Part shown: positions 16,355-24,321 of the stretch, one piece after another
Layout of the letters: every line of letters starts with the position of its first letter
Position numbering within the stretch: position 1 is the stretch's first letter
Source: Lachnospiraceae bacterium
GTDB lineage: Bacteria; Bacillota; Clostridia; Lachnospirales; Lachnospiraceae
Direction: 5' to 3'
Length of the DNA stretch: 36,650 bases
Assembly (NCBI GenBank): GCA_015057205.1
Contig: SVEW01000001.1
Coordinates: 1-36,650 of the forward strand
Program-made: the position numbers and the translations under genes
Notes under the pieces: generated by a model
The model's database searches: none
What the model saw: only the letters and a program-made list of their open reading frames with translations
What the model was told of the DNA's origin: nothing

Positions 16355-17038
16355 ATGGAATACGAAGTAAAAATCGACGTAGTTCGTTGCATTCGGGCTA
16401 TGTTTGAAAAATGGTATCTGTACATTTTGTTGGGGATAGTCAGCGTTGGAATTGTGTTTGGCATGAATTATGGAAAAGAGGAATTGTATCAGGGATACAC
16501 AACCATATATTGTGCCATAAACGGAACGTACACGGCAACAGCTGAGAGCATGAAGATTGTAAAATTGAATGCGAAACTTGTAAACAGTAATAAAATTGCC
16601 ACACGAGCAGTGAGTATTATGGGTAATAATAGCATTACAGCAGAAGATGTGCAAGCGATGATTTCCGTCGATTTTTCAGAGGAATCGCCTGTTCTTGGAA
16701 TCGCAGCGGTAAATGCCAGTCCGAAGGTTGCCGTGTCGGTTGCAAATGCGGTTGCGGAGGCATTTGTTATTGAAGCATCCAATATCTCTGCAAATGACGG
16801 AGTACAGATTTTTGACAAGGCGGTTACTGCGGAGCGGGTATCCAAAGGATATGTAAAAAACACGGTATTGCTGTTTGCAGTAGGATTTTTACTGTTAACT
16901 GCAGTCATTGCAGGCGTAGAAATTTTGTCTGATCGCGTTTATCATGTGGAAGATGCAGAACTTGATGGCGAGTTGGAGCTTTTAGGGGTTATTCCCGAGC
17001 AGACAATGAGAGGAAGAGGGGAACGAAACAATGGCTAA
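16355..17038 (+). CDS. Wzz/CpsC-like chain-length determinant and kinase modulator
   Basis: The product is 227 aa from the ATG at 16355, chosen because TAGGAGG lies just before it; the in-frame ATG at 16334 lacks such a site. It has two membrane helices (about residues 23-43 and 168-190 of this product) around an extracytoplasmic Wzz domain (PF02706), and a short cytoplasmic tail. In Gram-positive systems such proteins set polymer length and activate the neighbouring tyrosine kinase through the tail. The kinase-like gene follows with an 8-base overlap. No promoter was convincing, although a terminator and a reversed gene precede it, so a start site must lie within about 100 bases. Confidence 0.87.
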   Translation: MEYEVKIDVVRCIRAMFEKWYLYILLGIVSVGIVFGMNYGKEELYQGYTTIYCAINGTYTATAESMKIVKLNAKLVNSNKIATRAVSIMGNNSITAEDVQAMISVDFSEESPVLGIAAVNASPKVAVSVANAVAEAFVIEASNISANDGVQIFDKAVTAERVSKGYVKNTVLLFAVGFLLLTAVIAGVEILSDRVYHVEDAELDGELELLGVIPEQTMRGRGERNNG

Positions 17039-17744
17039 GATAATGAAGGTCTATCAGACGAAGAACTATATGCTGAATGATGCATTCGATCGTATTGTTG
17101 CACGGATACATATGAAAAAGCAAAAAGATAAGATGTCAACGTTTGTGGTATGCGGAACGCAACCGGGGGTGGGAACCACATCGGTGGCCATAAATCTTGC
17201 CATTGCTATGGCAGGTTCAGGGTGGAAAACCTTGTTGATCGATTCAGATTTACGAAAGGTAGGGAAACATAAACACCTCAATGAAACAGAAGATTATGGA
17301 CTGTCAGATTATCTGGATCAAAAAACAGAGATAGAGGAAGTAATATACGATACAAATCACGACCATTTGTCTTATCTACCAAGTGGAATAGAGTCTAACA
17401 GTGTTGTGCGTGGAATTTGTTCAGTGCGGATGCAGCAATTATTAGAGCAGGTAGAAAAAGAGTATGACTACGTAATTGTGGATGTGCCTGCAATGTCAGC
17501 GGCGGTTGATGGAAGTGTTGTAGCCAGCCTTGTGGATGGAACGGTAATGGTAACATCACAGCGAAAAGGTTATACAATAAAAGCAATCCGTGAGGCAAAA
17601 CGTGAATTGGATAGAGTTGGGGCAAACGTTTTGGGAATCATTGTGAACCAGGTAGAACCGGCAGAGTATCGCCGGTCGATGAAGAACTATGATTATTTTA
17701 AAAAGCATAAATACATGAAAAAGAAAATTGGAGGACGGGTATGA
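17031..17744 (+). CDS. CpsD/BY-kinase-like ATPase with an altered P-loop
   Basis: The 237-aa protein has the order of a bacterial tyrosine kinase. The P-loop region is GTQPGVGTTS (residues 42-51), the Walker A' is LLIDSDLRK (about 68-76), the Walker B-like strand is YVIVDVPAM, and the C-terminus is Tyr-rich (NYDYF and KYM). The expected Walker A lysine (GKS/GKT) is Thr49, encoded by ACC at 17175-17177. The extra MinD-type lysine is also absent (Gln44). The fold is otherwise intact and the neighbouring Wzz-like protein is its normal partner. It could be a weak or non-catalytic regulator, or use another lysine. It overlaps the next gene by 4 bases (ATGA). Confidence 0.85.
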   Translation: MAKIMKVYQTKNYMLNDAFDRIVARIHMKKQKDKMSTFVVCGTQPGVGTTSVAINLAIAMAGSGWKTLLIDSDLRKVGKHKHLNETEDYGLSDYLDQKTEIEEVIYDTNHDHLSYLPSGIESNSVVRGICSVRMQQLLEQVEKEYDYVIVDVPAMSAAVDGSVVASLVDGTVMVTSQRKGYTIKAIREAKRELDRVGANVLGIIVNQVEPAEYRRSMKNYDYFKKHKYMKKKIGGRV

Positions 17745-18661
17745 AAAAGAGAGTCGTTTTGATGATGGCATTGCTTCTCATGGTAATGGTTGGCGTGCAT
17801 ACTTTGGAGGCAAAAGCAGCTACGAAGCCACAGGTAATTATAAGTAGCTATACGTTAGATGATGAAATTGAATTTGGAAAAGAAACGAATTTGCATTTAA
17901 ACATTACAAATGAGAGCGGGCGTGTTGGCGTAAAGGGAATTTTAATTACCTATGTATCAGAAAATAATACAATTGTGCCTGCACAAGGAAAATCTAACCA
18001 GGTGTATATTACCAGCATTGAACCGGGAAAAACGGCAGCAGTAGACGTTCCGGTTGTGTTTAATAACTCCGGAGACTTTTTTGGACAGGCATCCTTTACA
18101 ATCGAATATTCTGTTGAAAATCGGGAACCTTTTACAAATCAAAGTTATATAGTATTTCCGTTTACGGAAAGCGGTGTTTTGGACATTAAAAATGTAAATG
18201 TTGCTACGAATGCCAGCATAGGTGCAAAATCCTTAGTTGGTGTCAATTATACAAACAATAGTGAATCGCTAATCCGTGGCGTAAAACTTGTGGTAAGTGG
18301 CGATGTTGAAGGAGAACGTGTAGAAACAAAACTTGGCGATGTTACCGCACAGAGAAACGGATATTTTGAAACGTACGTTGTATATAAACATGAAGGTGCC
18401 AATAAGATTAAAATCTCATTGGTCTATGAGGATGAGAAAGAGAATTCATATGTTGCAAATGGTGGGGAATATACAGTTATGGTTTCAAAAGACAACGATG
18501 TTGTAGACGAGGGAAGAGGCAGCGGTGTTACTGATAATGGTCAAAGTGAAAATAATAGTAATGTGGATATGCATAAGTTTTTCATTGGATTGGCTATTAT
18601 TCTTGTTGTAGTTTTGGTAGTAGTAGCAATCGTGCAGGTGGTTCGTAAACGTAAGATGTAG
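17741..18661 (+). CDS. Membrane-anchored extracellular beta-sandwich protein, function unknown
   Basis: The 306-aa protein has a signal peptide (hydrophobic core about residues 5-20, likely cleavage near AKA at 24-26). Two beta-rich stretches follow that resemble CARDB or COG1361 S-layer-type Ig-like domains (about 30-135 and 145-255). A Ser/Asn/Gly-rich hinge comes next, then a C-terminal helix (about 280-302) and an RKRKM tail. It would therefore face outwards, tethered by one helix. The ATG overlaps the kinase-like gene's stop, so it is coupled to the Wzz/kinase pair. It might be a scaffold or sensor for polymer export, but this is inference. I do not recognise a characterised homologue. 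Confidence 0.8.
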   Translation: MKKRVVLMMALLLMVMVGVHTLEAKAATKPQVIISSYTLDDEIEFGKETNLHLNITNESGRVGVKGILITYVSENNTIVPAQGKSNQVYITSIEPGKTAAVDVPVVFNNSGDFFGQASFTIEYSVENREPFTNQSYIVFPFTESGVLDIKNVNVATNASIGAKSLVGVNYTNNSESLIRGVKLVVSGDVEGERVETKLGDVTAQRNGYFETYVVYKHEGANKIKISLVYEDEKENSYVANGGEYTVMVSKDNDVVDEGRGSGVTDNGQSENNSNVDMHKFFIGLAIILVVVLVVVAIVQVVRKRKM

Positions 18662-18670
18662 GGTGACAGT

Positions 18671-19792
18671 ATGAAAATTGCGATGATAGGCCATAAACGA
18701 ATCCCATCCAGAGAAGGTGGTGTGGAAGTTGTAGTCGAAGAATTGGCAACAAGATTGGCAGCGTTGGGACACCAGGTGGATGTATATAATCGTAAAGGTA
18801 AAAACGTGGCAGATGCCAATGCCGATTTAGATAAAAGAAATTTAAAAACGTACAAAGGTGTTCGCCTGATACGTGTGCCAACTTCGGAGCGACGAAGTCT
18901 GAACGCAATGGTATATTCTGCTCTGGCAACCATCAAGGCGTTGTTTGGACGCTATGATGTAATTCATTATCATGCGGAAGGTCCTTGCGTTATGTTGATG
19001 CTACCGCACTTGTTTCGAATTCGAACGGTGGCAACCATTCATGGATTGGATTGGCAACGTTCGAAATGGGGGGGCTTTGCAACACGTTACTTATTGCTGG
19101 GAGAGAAGATTGCAGCAAAATATGCGGATGAAGTAATCGTTCTTTCGCGTAATGTTCAGAAATACTTTGCTGAAAAATACGGAAGAGAAGTGCGCTATAT
19201 TCCGAATGGTGTTTCAGCTGTGGAACGACTAGGGGCAAAAGAGATAACGAAGCAGTACGGATTGACGGAAGGTGGATACATTTTGTATTTGGCACGAATT
19301 GTGCCGGAAAAAGGACTTCATTATCTTTTGGAGGCTTTTCGCGATATTGATACGGAGAAAAAGCTTGTAATTGCTGGCGGGGCAAGCCACACGAGTGAGT
19401 ATTTAGAACAGATTAAGAAAATAGCGGCTAAAGACAAGCGCGTAATTATGACCGGGTTTGTTCAGGGGGCTGTATTAGAGGAACTGTATAGCAATGCCTA
19501 TGTATACGTTCTTCCAAGCGATGTGGAGGGGATGCCACTTAGCCTTTTAGAGGCGATGAGTTATGGAAATTGTTGTCTTACTTCCGATATTCCGGAATGC
19601 ATTGAGGTAGTAGGAACAAATGCAGAACATTTTGAAAAAGGAAATGTTGTAGATTTAAAGAATAAATTAGTGAAACTATGCGAGAATAAGACGTTGGTAG
19701 AGGAGTATCGCAGTAAAGCAGCGTCTTATATTTTGAAAAAATATCATTGGGATACAGTGGTGGAAGAAACGCTTAAGCTGTATCATAAATGA
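18671..19792 (+). CDS. GT4-family glycosyltransferase (Cps2T/DUF1972-like N-terminus)
   Basis: The 373-aa GT-B enzyme has the N-terminal IAMIGHKRIPSREGGVEVVVEEL motif, as in rhamnosyltransferases of the Cps2T type. IHYHAEGPC and TIHGLDWQRSKWG lie in the middle. The C-terminal part has LARIVPEKGLHYLLEAF and the donor site VEGMPLSLLEAM (E-x7-E). Members add the second sugar, often rhamnose, to the primed lipid; the sugar here is not proven. GGGTGACAG lies before the ATG and 9 bases separate it from the previous stop, so it belongs to the 16355 operon. Confidence 0.88.
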   Translation: MKIAMIGHKRIPSREGGVEVVVEELATRLAALGHQVDVYNRKGKNVADANADLDKRNLKTYKGVRLIRVPTSERRSLNAMVYSALATIKALFGRYDVIHYHAEGPCVMLMLPHLFRIRTVATIHGLDWQRSKWGGFATRYLLLGEKIAAKYADEVIVLSRNVQKYFAEKYGREVRYIPNGVSAVERLGAKEITKQYGLTEGGYILYLARIVPEKGLHYLLEAFRDIDTEKKLVIAGGASHTSEYLEQIKKIAAKDKRVIMTGFVQGAVLEELYSNAYVYVLPSDVEGMPLSLLEAMSYGNCCLTSDIPECIEVVGTNAEHFEKGNVVDLKNKLVKLCENKTLVEEYRSKAASYILKKYHWDTVVEETLKLYHK

Positions 19793-19823
19793 TACTTGGT
19801 TTTTGTTTTGAGAGGTGGATTTT

Positions 19824-20987
19824 TTGAAAAGGGTCTTAATCGTTATGGCAACCTTGTATAACGGGGGAGCAGAGAAGAGTCTCGTTAATATGTTGAATGA
19901 GTTTTCAAGCGACAGATATGAAATAGATTTATTATTGTTTAAGAAGCGTGGCATGTTCCTTAAACAGGTGCCGTCATATGTGAATGTATTGGAAACCCCG
20001 CAAGATTTGAAACGAATGTTTGGAACGGCGAAGGATTCCGGATTACTGCTACCCTGGCGGCTTTTGGGAAATTTGATTGCCCGGATATTTACAAGAAATG
20101 TTCATACAATGAGAGGGATGCGTTGGAAATATTTTTATTCGCCAACGATTAAAAATATAGAACAGTCGTATGATGTGGCTATCGCTTATCTATCAGATGA
20201 AATATTGTGGTATGTGGATGAAAAGGTAAAGGCAAAACGTAAAATTGGTTGGATTCATAATGACTATCGTTCGGCCGGTTATTCGCGAAAGTATGACTAT
20301 CCGCATCTGGAAAGGATGTCGGGAATCGTGTCGATTTCCAATCATTGCGTGGAAATTATCAAGGAAGAGTTTCCTGAATTTGCAACAAAAACCTATATGG
20401 TCGAGAACATTACGTCAGCGAAAGTGATTCGTCAAAAAGCTGCGGAGTTTATGCCAAAGGAGTATACCGCTGAAATGCGAATACTTTCGGTAGGGCGTTT
20501 GCATGAACAGAAGGGATTCGATTTGGCTATTGATGCTGCTGCAATTTTAAAAGAAAGAAACATTGACTTTTGCTGGTACGTTATTGGAGCAGGTGACATC
20601 GAAAATGAGTTGAAGGAGCGTATTTACGCTAGAAAAGTACAGGATTGTTTTGTACTGCTGGGAGTACGGGAGAATCCCTATCCGTATATAGAAAATTGTA
20701 CAATATTTGTACAAACATCCCGTTATGAGGGGAAGTCGGTTGTGCTGGATGAAGCAAAGATTTTGGCAAAGCCGATTATTGCAACAAACTATCCGACGGT
20801 GAAGGATCAGTTGAAGAACCGGAAGGAAGGAATTTTGGTTTCGATGGATGCAAAAGGAATTGCCGATGGAATAGAGGAACTTTTGAACAATAAGGAAAAG
20901 CAACAGGAATTAAGTTCGTATTTAAGTGCTCATAAATACGATAATTGCGAAGAAATTCAGAAATACTGTGAATTGATAGATGGATGA
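19824..20987 (+). CDS. GT4-family glycosyltransferase
   Basis: The product is 387 aa from the TTG at 19824. AGAGGTGG lies 5 bases before it, and the first residues (KRVLIVMATLYNGGAEKSL) match the usual GT4 start. An in-frame GTG at 19815 would lie inside that ribosome site. The N-terminal Gly-rich NGGAEKS loop is followed by a C-terminal half with LSVGRLHEQKGFDLAIDAA, VIGAGDIENEL and the TSRYEGKSVVLDEAKI donor site. It resembles capsule enzymes that recognise a lipid-linked acceptor. The sugar is unknown. Confidence 0.87.
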   Translation: MKRVLIVMATLYNGGAEKSLVNMLNEFSSDRYEIDLLLFKKRGMFLKQVPSYVNVLETPQDLKRMFGTAKDSGLLLPWRLLGNLIARIFTRNVHTMRGMRWKYFYSPTIKNIEQSYDVAIAYLSDEILWYVDEKVKAKRKIGWIHNDYRSAGYSRKYDYPHLERMSGIVSISNHCVEIIKEEFPEFATKTYMVENITSAKVIRQKAAEFMPKEYTAEMRILSVGRLHEQKGFDLAIDAAAILKERNIDFCWYVIGAGDIENELKERIYARKVQDCFVLLGVRENPYPYIENCTIFVQTSRYEGKSVVLDEAKILAKPIIATNYPTVKDQLKNRKEGILVSMDAKGIADGIEELLNNKEKQQELSSYLSAHKYDNCEEIQKYCELIDG

Positions 20988-21003
20988 TAGAAGGGAAACG
21001 GGT

Positions 21004-22053
21004 ATGGAACAGCCATATTTTAGTATTGTTTTGCCGGTGTATAATGTGGAAACATATTTGGCGCGATGTATAGAATCTATTGTACACCAATCTTTTACCA
21101 ATTATGAGATGATTCTGGTGGATGATGGATCTGGGGACGGAAGCGGAGCAATTTGTGATGCATATGCTAAGCAAGATGAACGTATACAAGTAATTCATAA
21201 AGCGAATGGAGGACTATCCAGTGCGCGAAATGCAGGAATGAAAAAGGCGAGAGGACGCTACATTTTCTTTGTGGATTCGGACGATTGGATTGAACCGGAA
21301 GCATTGGCGTGTCTATATGGAAAAATAGAAAACAATCCCTGCGATGTTCTGAAATTTAATTTTTATAATCAACCCTCCGGAGAAGAAACCATATCGAGTA
21401 TTTCGACGGGGATTTATGAAAAAGATGAAATAACCAATTGTGTTATGCATGAAGCAATTAAGGAAACGGGAAGGATTAATTTTTCGGCATGGTCCCATGT
21501 ATATCGGACGGAGCTTTTAAAAAGGGAAAAAATCGAGTTTGTTTCCGAACGAGAAATCGGAAGTGAAGATTACTTATTCAACTTTCAAGTGTATTTATGT
21601 GCAAATCGCATGCAGGTGATTGCAGAGTGCCTGTATGATTATGATTGTAGAGAAGGGAGCTTATCAAGAAGGTATCGGCCGGCTCTTTTTGAACAATATT
21701 ATCAGTTGCAAGTAAGGATGGAAGCATATGCGGATAAGAAAGGGGTAAAAGAGTTTTTTGCGGAGGACTTGAAGTATTCCTATATTTGGAAGAATTTCTA
21801 TGTTGTTATGCGTAATGAATTGGTTCGATATAGCGATAGAGGATATCGGAATTGTGTTCGCCGCATTGATGAAATCCTACGTCATGAGAAATTGCGGGAA
21901 ATGCTAAAGGATTACTCCTTTGGGCAGGAAAGCTTAATAAGAAAGTTTCAGATTGTTATGATGAGGCATAGAATGAAGTGGACGATTAGCGCGTGGATGG
22001 TGTATAGTCTACATAAAGAGGTGAGGCGTACAAAAAATGAGAGGGATAATTAA
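21004..22053 (+). CDS. GT2-family glycosyltransferase
   Basis: The product is 349 aa from the ATG at 21004. The 14 bases before this ATG are identical to those before the GT4 gene at 5709, which supports this start over the in-frame ATG at 20980 that overlaps the previous gene. Motifs are FSIVLPVYNVETYLARCI, LVDDGSGDGS and FVDSDDWIEP (DSDD). The C-terminal part has FSAWSHVYRTELL and IGSEDYLFNFQVYL. The basic C-terminus overlaps the polymerase gene by 17 bases. It probably acts late in repeat-unit assembly, but the order cannot be proven. Confidence 0.87.
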   Translation: MEQPYFSIVLPVYNVETYLARCIESIVHQSFTNYEMILVDDGSGDGSGAICDAYAKQDERIQVIHKANGGLSSARNAGMKKARGRYIFFVDSDDWIEPEALACLYGKIENNPCDVLKFNFYNQPSGEETISSISTGIYEKDEITNCVMHEAIKETGRINFSAWSHVYRTELLKREKIEFVSEREIGSEDYLFNFQVYLCANRMQVIAECLYDYDCREGSLSRRYRPALFEQYYQLQVRMEAYADKKGVKEFFAEDLKYSYIWKNFYVVMRNELVRYSDRGYRNCVRRIDEILRHEKLREMLKDYSFGQESLIRKFQIVMMRHRMKWTISAWMVYSLHKEVRRTKNERDN

Positions 22054-23212
22054 GGTTAAAAAACAGGAATTGGCAACAATGGCGATTGCAGTGTTGCTGT
22101 TTCACTTATCGATAGTAAAAATAAACGAAGCATATTTTCGGAACTATCCGAGAATGCAGTTGGGAATTGTAATTGTATTGACGGCATATTTGTTACTGCA
22201 TTTGCGGTGTTTATTTCTGAAAAAAAATATTCTATTTAACATAGTGGTTTTGATGTTTGGCATGGGAATGTTTATAACGATTTACAGAAATATGCGCGTG
22301 TTCCCCAATTCGTTTCGAAGTGGTATGCTTACAATTTTTCAATATATGATGGTTCTATTGGTTATGGAATGTTTGCATGAATCGGGAAATATAGTCGCGG
22401 TCGTGAAGACATTCTATTACTGTGCGCTTTTCTATTGTGTGTTGGCGGATTTTCATGCGGTATTGACCGGAGCAAAATATATAGGCGTTATTGGAACGTA
22501 TTTGGTAGGAAATAAGTTTAGTATTGCCTATTTACACATTTACACGCTTTGCTTTTTTTATTTTCTTTGGCAAAGGAAAGGCAGGTCCTACCTGCTTTTG
22601 ATAGCACATTATGCAGTTGCTGTGTTGATTTGCATTTACTCACAATGTACCACAGGACTTCTGGGATGCGCAATATTATTGATTGCACATGTGGTGCGTC
22701 CGTTGGGGGCTAAGCTAATCAAAAAAGTGCCGGTGGCATATGGATTATTGTTGCTTGCTACCTTTGTTTTATTGATTTTCTCAGAGATTGTGAAGTGGAA
22801 ACCGATACGATTTGTAATTGAAGAAGTACTAAATGAGGATATAACGCTGACCGGTAGAATGGGAGGATTCGTAAATATCCATAGACCACTTTTACTAGAT
22901 CCCATATGGGGAGTAAGTCCACTAAACAACTACATTATTTCGCGACGTTATGTTGGAATGGATGATCTGCAGAATGGAATGGCGGATATGATGCTATCGT
23001 ATGGTTTGGTGGGAGTGTCTTTGCTGTTAATCTTGATAGCGTTGTGTATGCGTAAAGGAAATGTTAAGCAGGGGTATGGATTTTATGCCATGATGTATAT
23101 GTTTATTGCCCTTGCAGCTGTGGAAGTGACACTTAATTTGAAATTTGTAGTGGTATTGTCCCTGGTGGCGTTTGCGTGGGATAAAAAAGAGGAAAATAGG
23201 TTAATCAGGTGA
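22037..23212 (+). CDS. Wzy-like polysaccharide polymerase, copy 1
   Basis: The 391-aa protein has about 10-11 predicted membrane helices. An extracytoplasmic loop contains LTGRMGGFVNIHRPLLLDPIWG (about residues 271-292), a common O-antigen polymerase pattern of T-G-R followed by a short Gly/Pro-rich stretch. Wzy proteins join lipid-linked repeat units at the outer face of the membrane. Sequence divergence in this family is high, so the call rests on topology, the loop and the neighbours (GT2 before it, pyruvyl transferase after it, flippase close by). GAGGTGAGG precedes the ATG. Confidence 0.8.
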   Translation: MRGIIKVKKQELATMAIAVLLFHLSIVKINEAYFRNYPRMQLGIVIVLTAYLLLHLRCLFLKKNILFNIVVLMFGMGMFITIYRNMRVFPNSFRSGMLTIFQYMMVLLVMECLHESGNIVAVVKTFYYCALFYCVLADFHAVLTGAKYIGVIGTYLVGNKFSIAYLHIYTLCFFYFLWQRKGRSYLLLIAHYAVAVLICIYSQCTTGLLGCAILLIAHVVRPLGAKLIKKVPVAYGLLLLATFVLLIFSEIVKWKPIRFVIEEVLNEDITLTGRMGGFVNIHRPLLLDPIWGVSPLNNYIISRRYVGMDDLQNGMADMMLSYGLVGVSLLLILIALCMRKGNVKQGYGFYAMMYMFIALAAVEVTLNLKFVVVLSLVAFAWDKKEENRLIR

Positions 23213-23217
23213 ACTAT

Positions 23218-24321
23218 ATGAAAATTGCAATTTTGTCTATGCAGAAAGTTATAAATTACGGTTCTGTTTTGCAGGCGTATTCTCTTAGAGAAATGGTAAG
23301 GAAGGTCTCAGGAATTGAGGCTTCTTTTCTTGATATTGAAGATTCACCATCGGTAGAAGCCATTATGCCGGTGCAGGATGGTGCAGATTATCAGGGGGAA
23401 TATGAGTATTCCGTAAGAGGATTTCGAAGGGTCAAAAAAATTATGATGTATTGTGTTCAGAAATGGATTTTCTTTAGGAAAATTGAGCATTTCTGGAAAG
23501 ATGAGCTTGCTATTCGAAGGGAGGATAATGAGCAGCAATACGATTTGGTAATTGTTGGTAGCGACGAGGTGTTTAAATGTACAGACCATATACGATTGCA
23601 ATTGTATGGAAGCATACGACAAGCACAAAAGGCTGTCACGTACGCTGCATCCTGTGGGGCAGCAGTTTCGGAAGGAATTCCGCAAGAGGTTGTGCCTATA
23701 ATTAGAAAAAGCATGAAAAATTTTAAGGCCATGTCTGTGCGTGATGAAGGAACGGAGAAGTACGTAAGGTATTTGTATGATGGACAAATTTTGCACCATC
23801 TGGATCCGGTATTAGTAGGTCCACTTGCAAAAAGACAGGGAAAACCGGTGCCGTTATCAAAATACATGATTATCTATGCCTACAATGATAGAATACGAAG
23901 CAAACGGGAAATAGATGCTATTCGCGGGTTTGCTAAGGAACATAACCTAAAAACAGTTTGTTTTGGGGGTGTTTTGAGTTGGTGTGATTTGTTTATTCCA
24001 GCAGATCCATTTCGCTTGCTGGATTATTTTAGCTGTGCAGAATATGTGGTGACAGATACATTTCATGGAACTATTTTTTCAATTATTTGTCATAAGAAAT
24101 TTGTTTCTATTCAAAGAAAGACCAACAAAAACAAGATGTCAACCCTTTTGGCAGATTTGGAATTATCACAAAGAATGGTTTGTGATATGGAGCAATTGGC
24201 GACGATACTTGAGAGTGAAATTAATTATGAGAAGACAGATGCGATAATTGAAAAGGAACGAGAACGCTCAGAAAACTACTTGAAGCATTGTGTAGCACTG
24301 TGCAGAGGGAGAGAACTATGA
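23218..24321 (+). CDS. Polysaccharide pyruvyl transferase-family protein
   Basis: The product is 367 aa from the ATG at 23218, preceded by AGGTGA; a GTG at 23209 is in frame but lies too close. Family signs (PF04230) are KIAILSMQKVINYGSVLQAYSL at the start, LVIVGSDEVFKC in the middle, and YVVTDTFHGTIFSIICHKKF near the C-terminus. Such enzymes transfer pyruvate from phosphoenolpyruvate to a sugar hydroxyl pair, giving an acidic ketal. The next gene, an F420-beta-like Fe-S protein, overlaps by 4 bases. This pairing recurs in many polysaccharide loci and suggests a joint function. Confidence 0.87.
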   Translation: MKIAILSMQKVINYGSVLQAYSLREMVRKVSGIEASFLDIEDSPSVEAIMPVQDGADYQGEYEYSVRGFRRVKKIMMYCVQKWIFFRKIEHFWKDELAIRREDNEQQYDLVIVGSDEVFKCTDHIRLQLYGSIRQAQKAVTYAASCGAAVSEGIPQEVVPIIRKSMKNFKAMSVRDEGTEKYVRYLYDGQILHHLDPVLVGPLAKRQGKPVPLSKYMIIYAYNDRIRSKREIDAIRGFAKEHNLKTVCFGGVLSWCDLFIPADPFRLLDYFSCAEYVVTDTFHGTIFSIICHKKFVSIQRKTNKNKMSTLLADLELSQRMVCDMEQLATILESEINYEKTDAIIEKERERSENYLKHCVALCRGREL

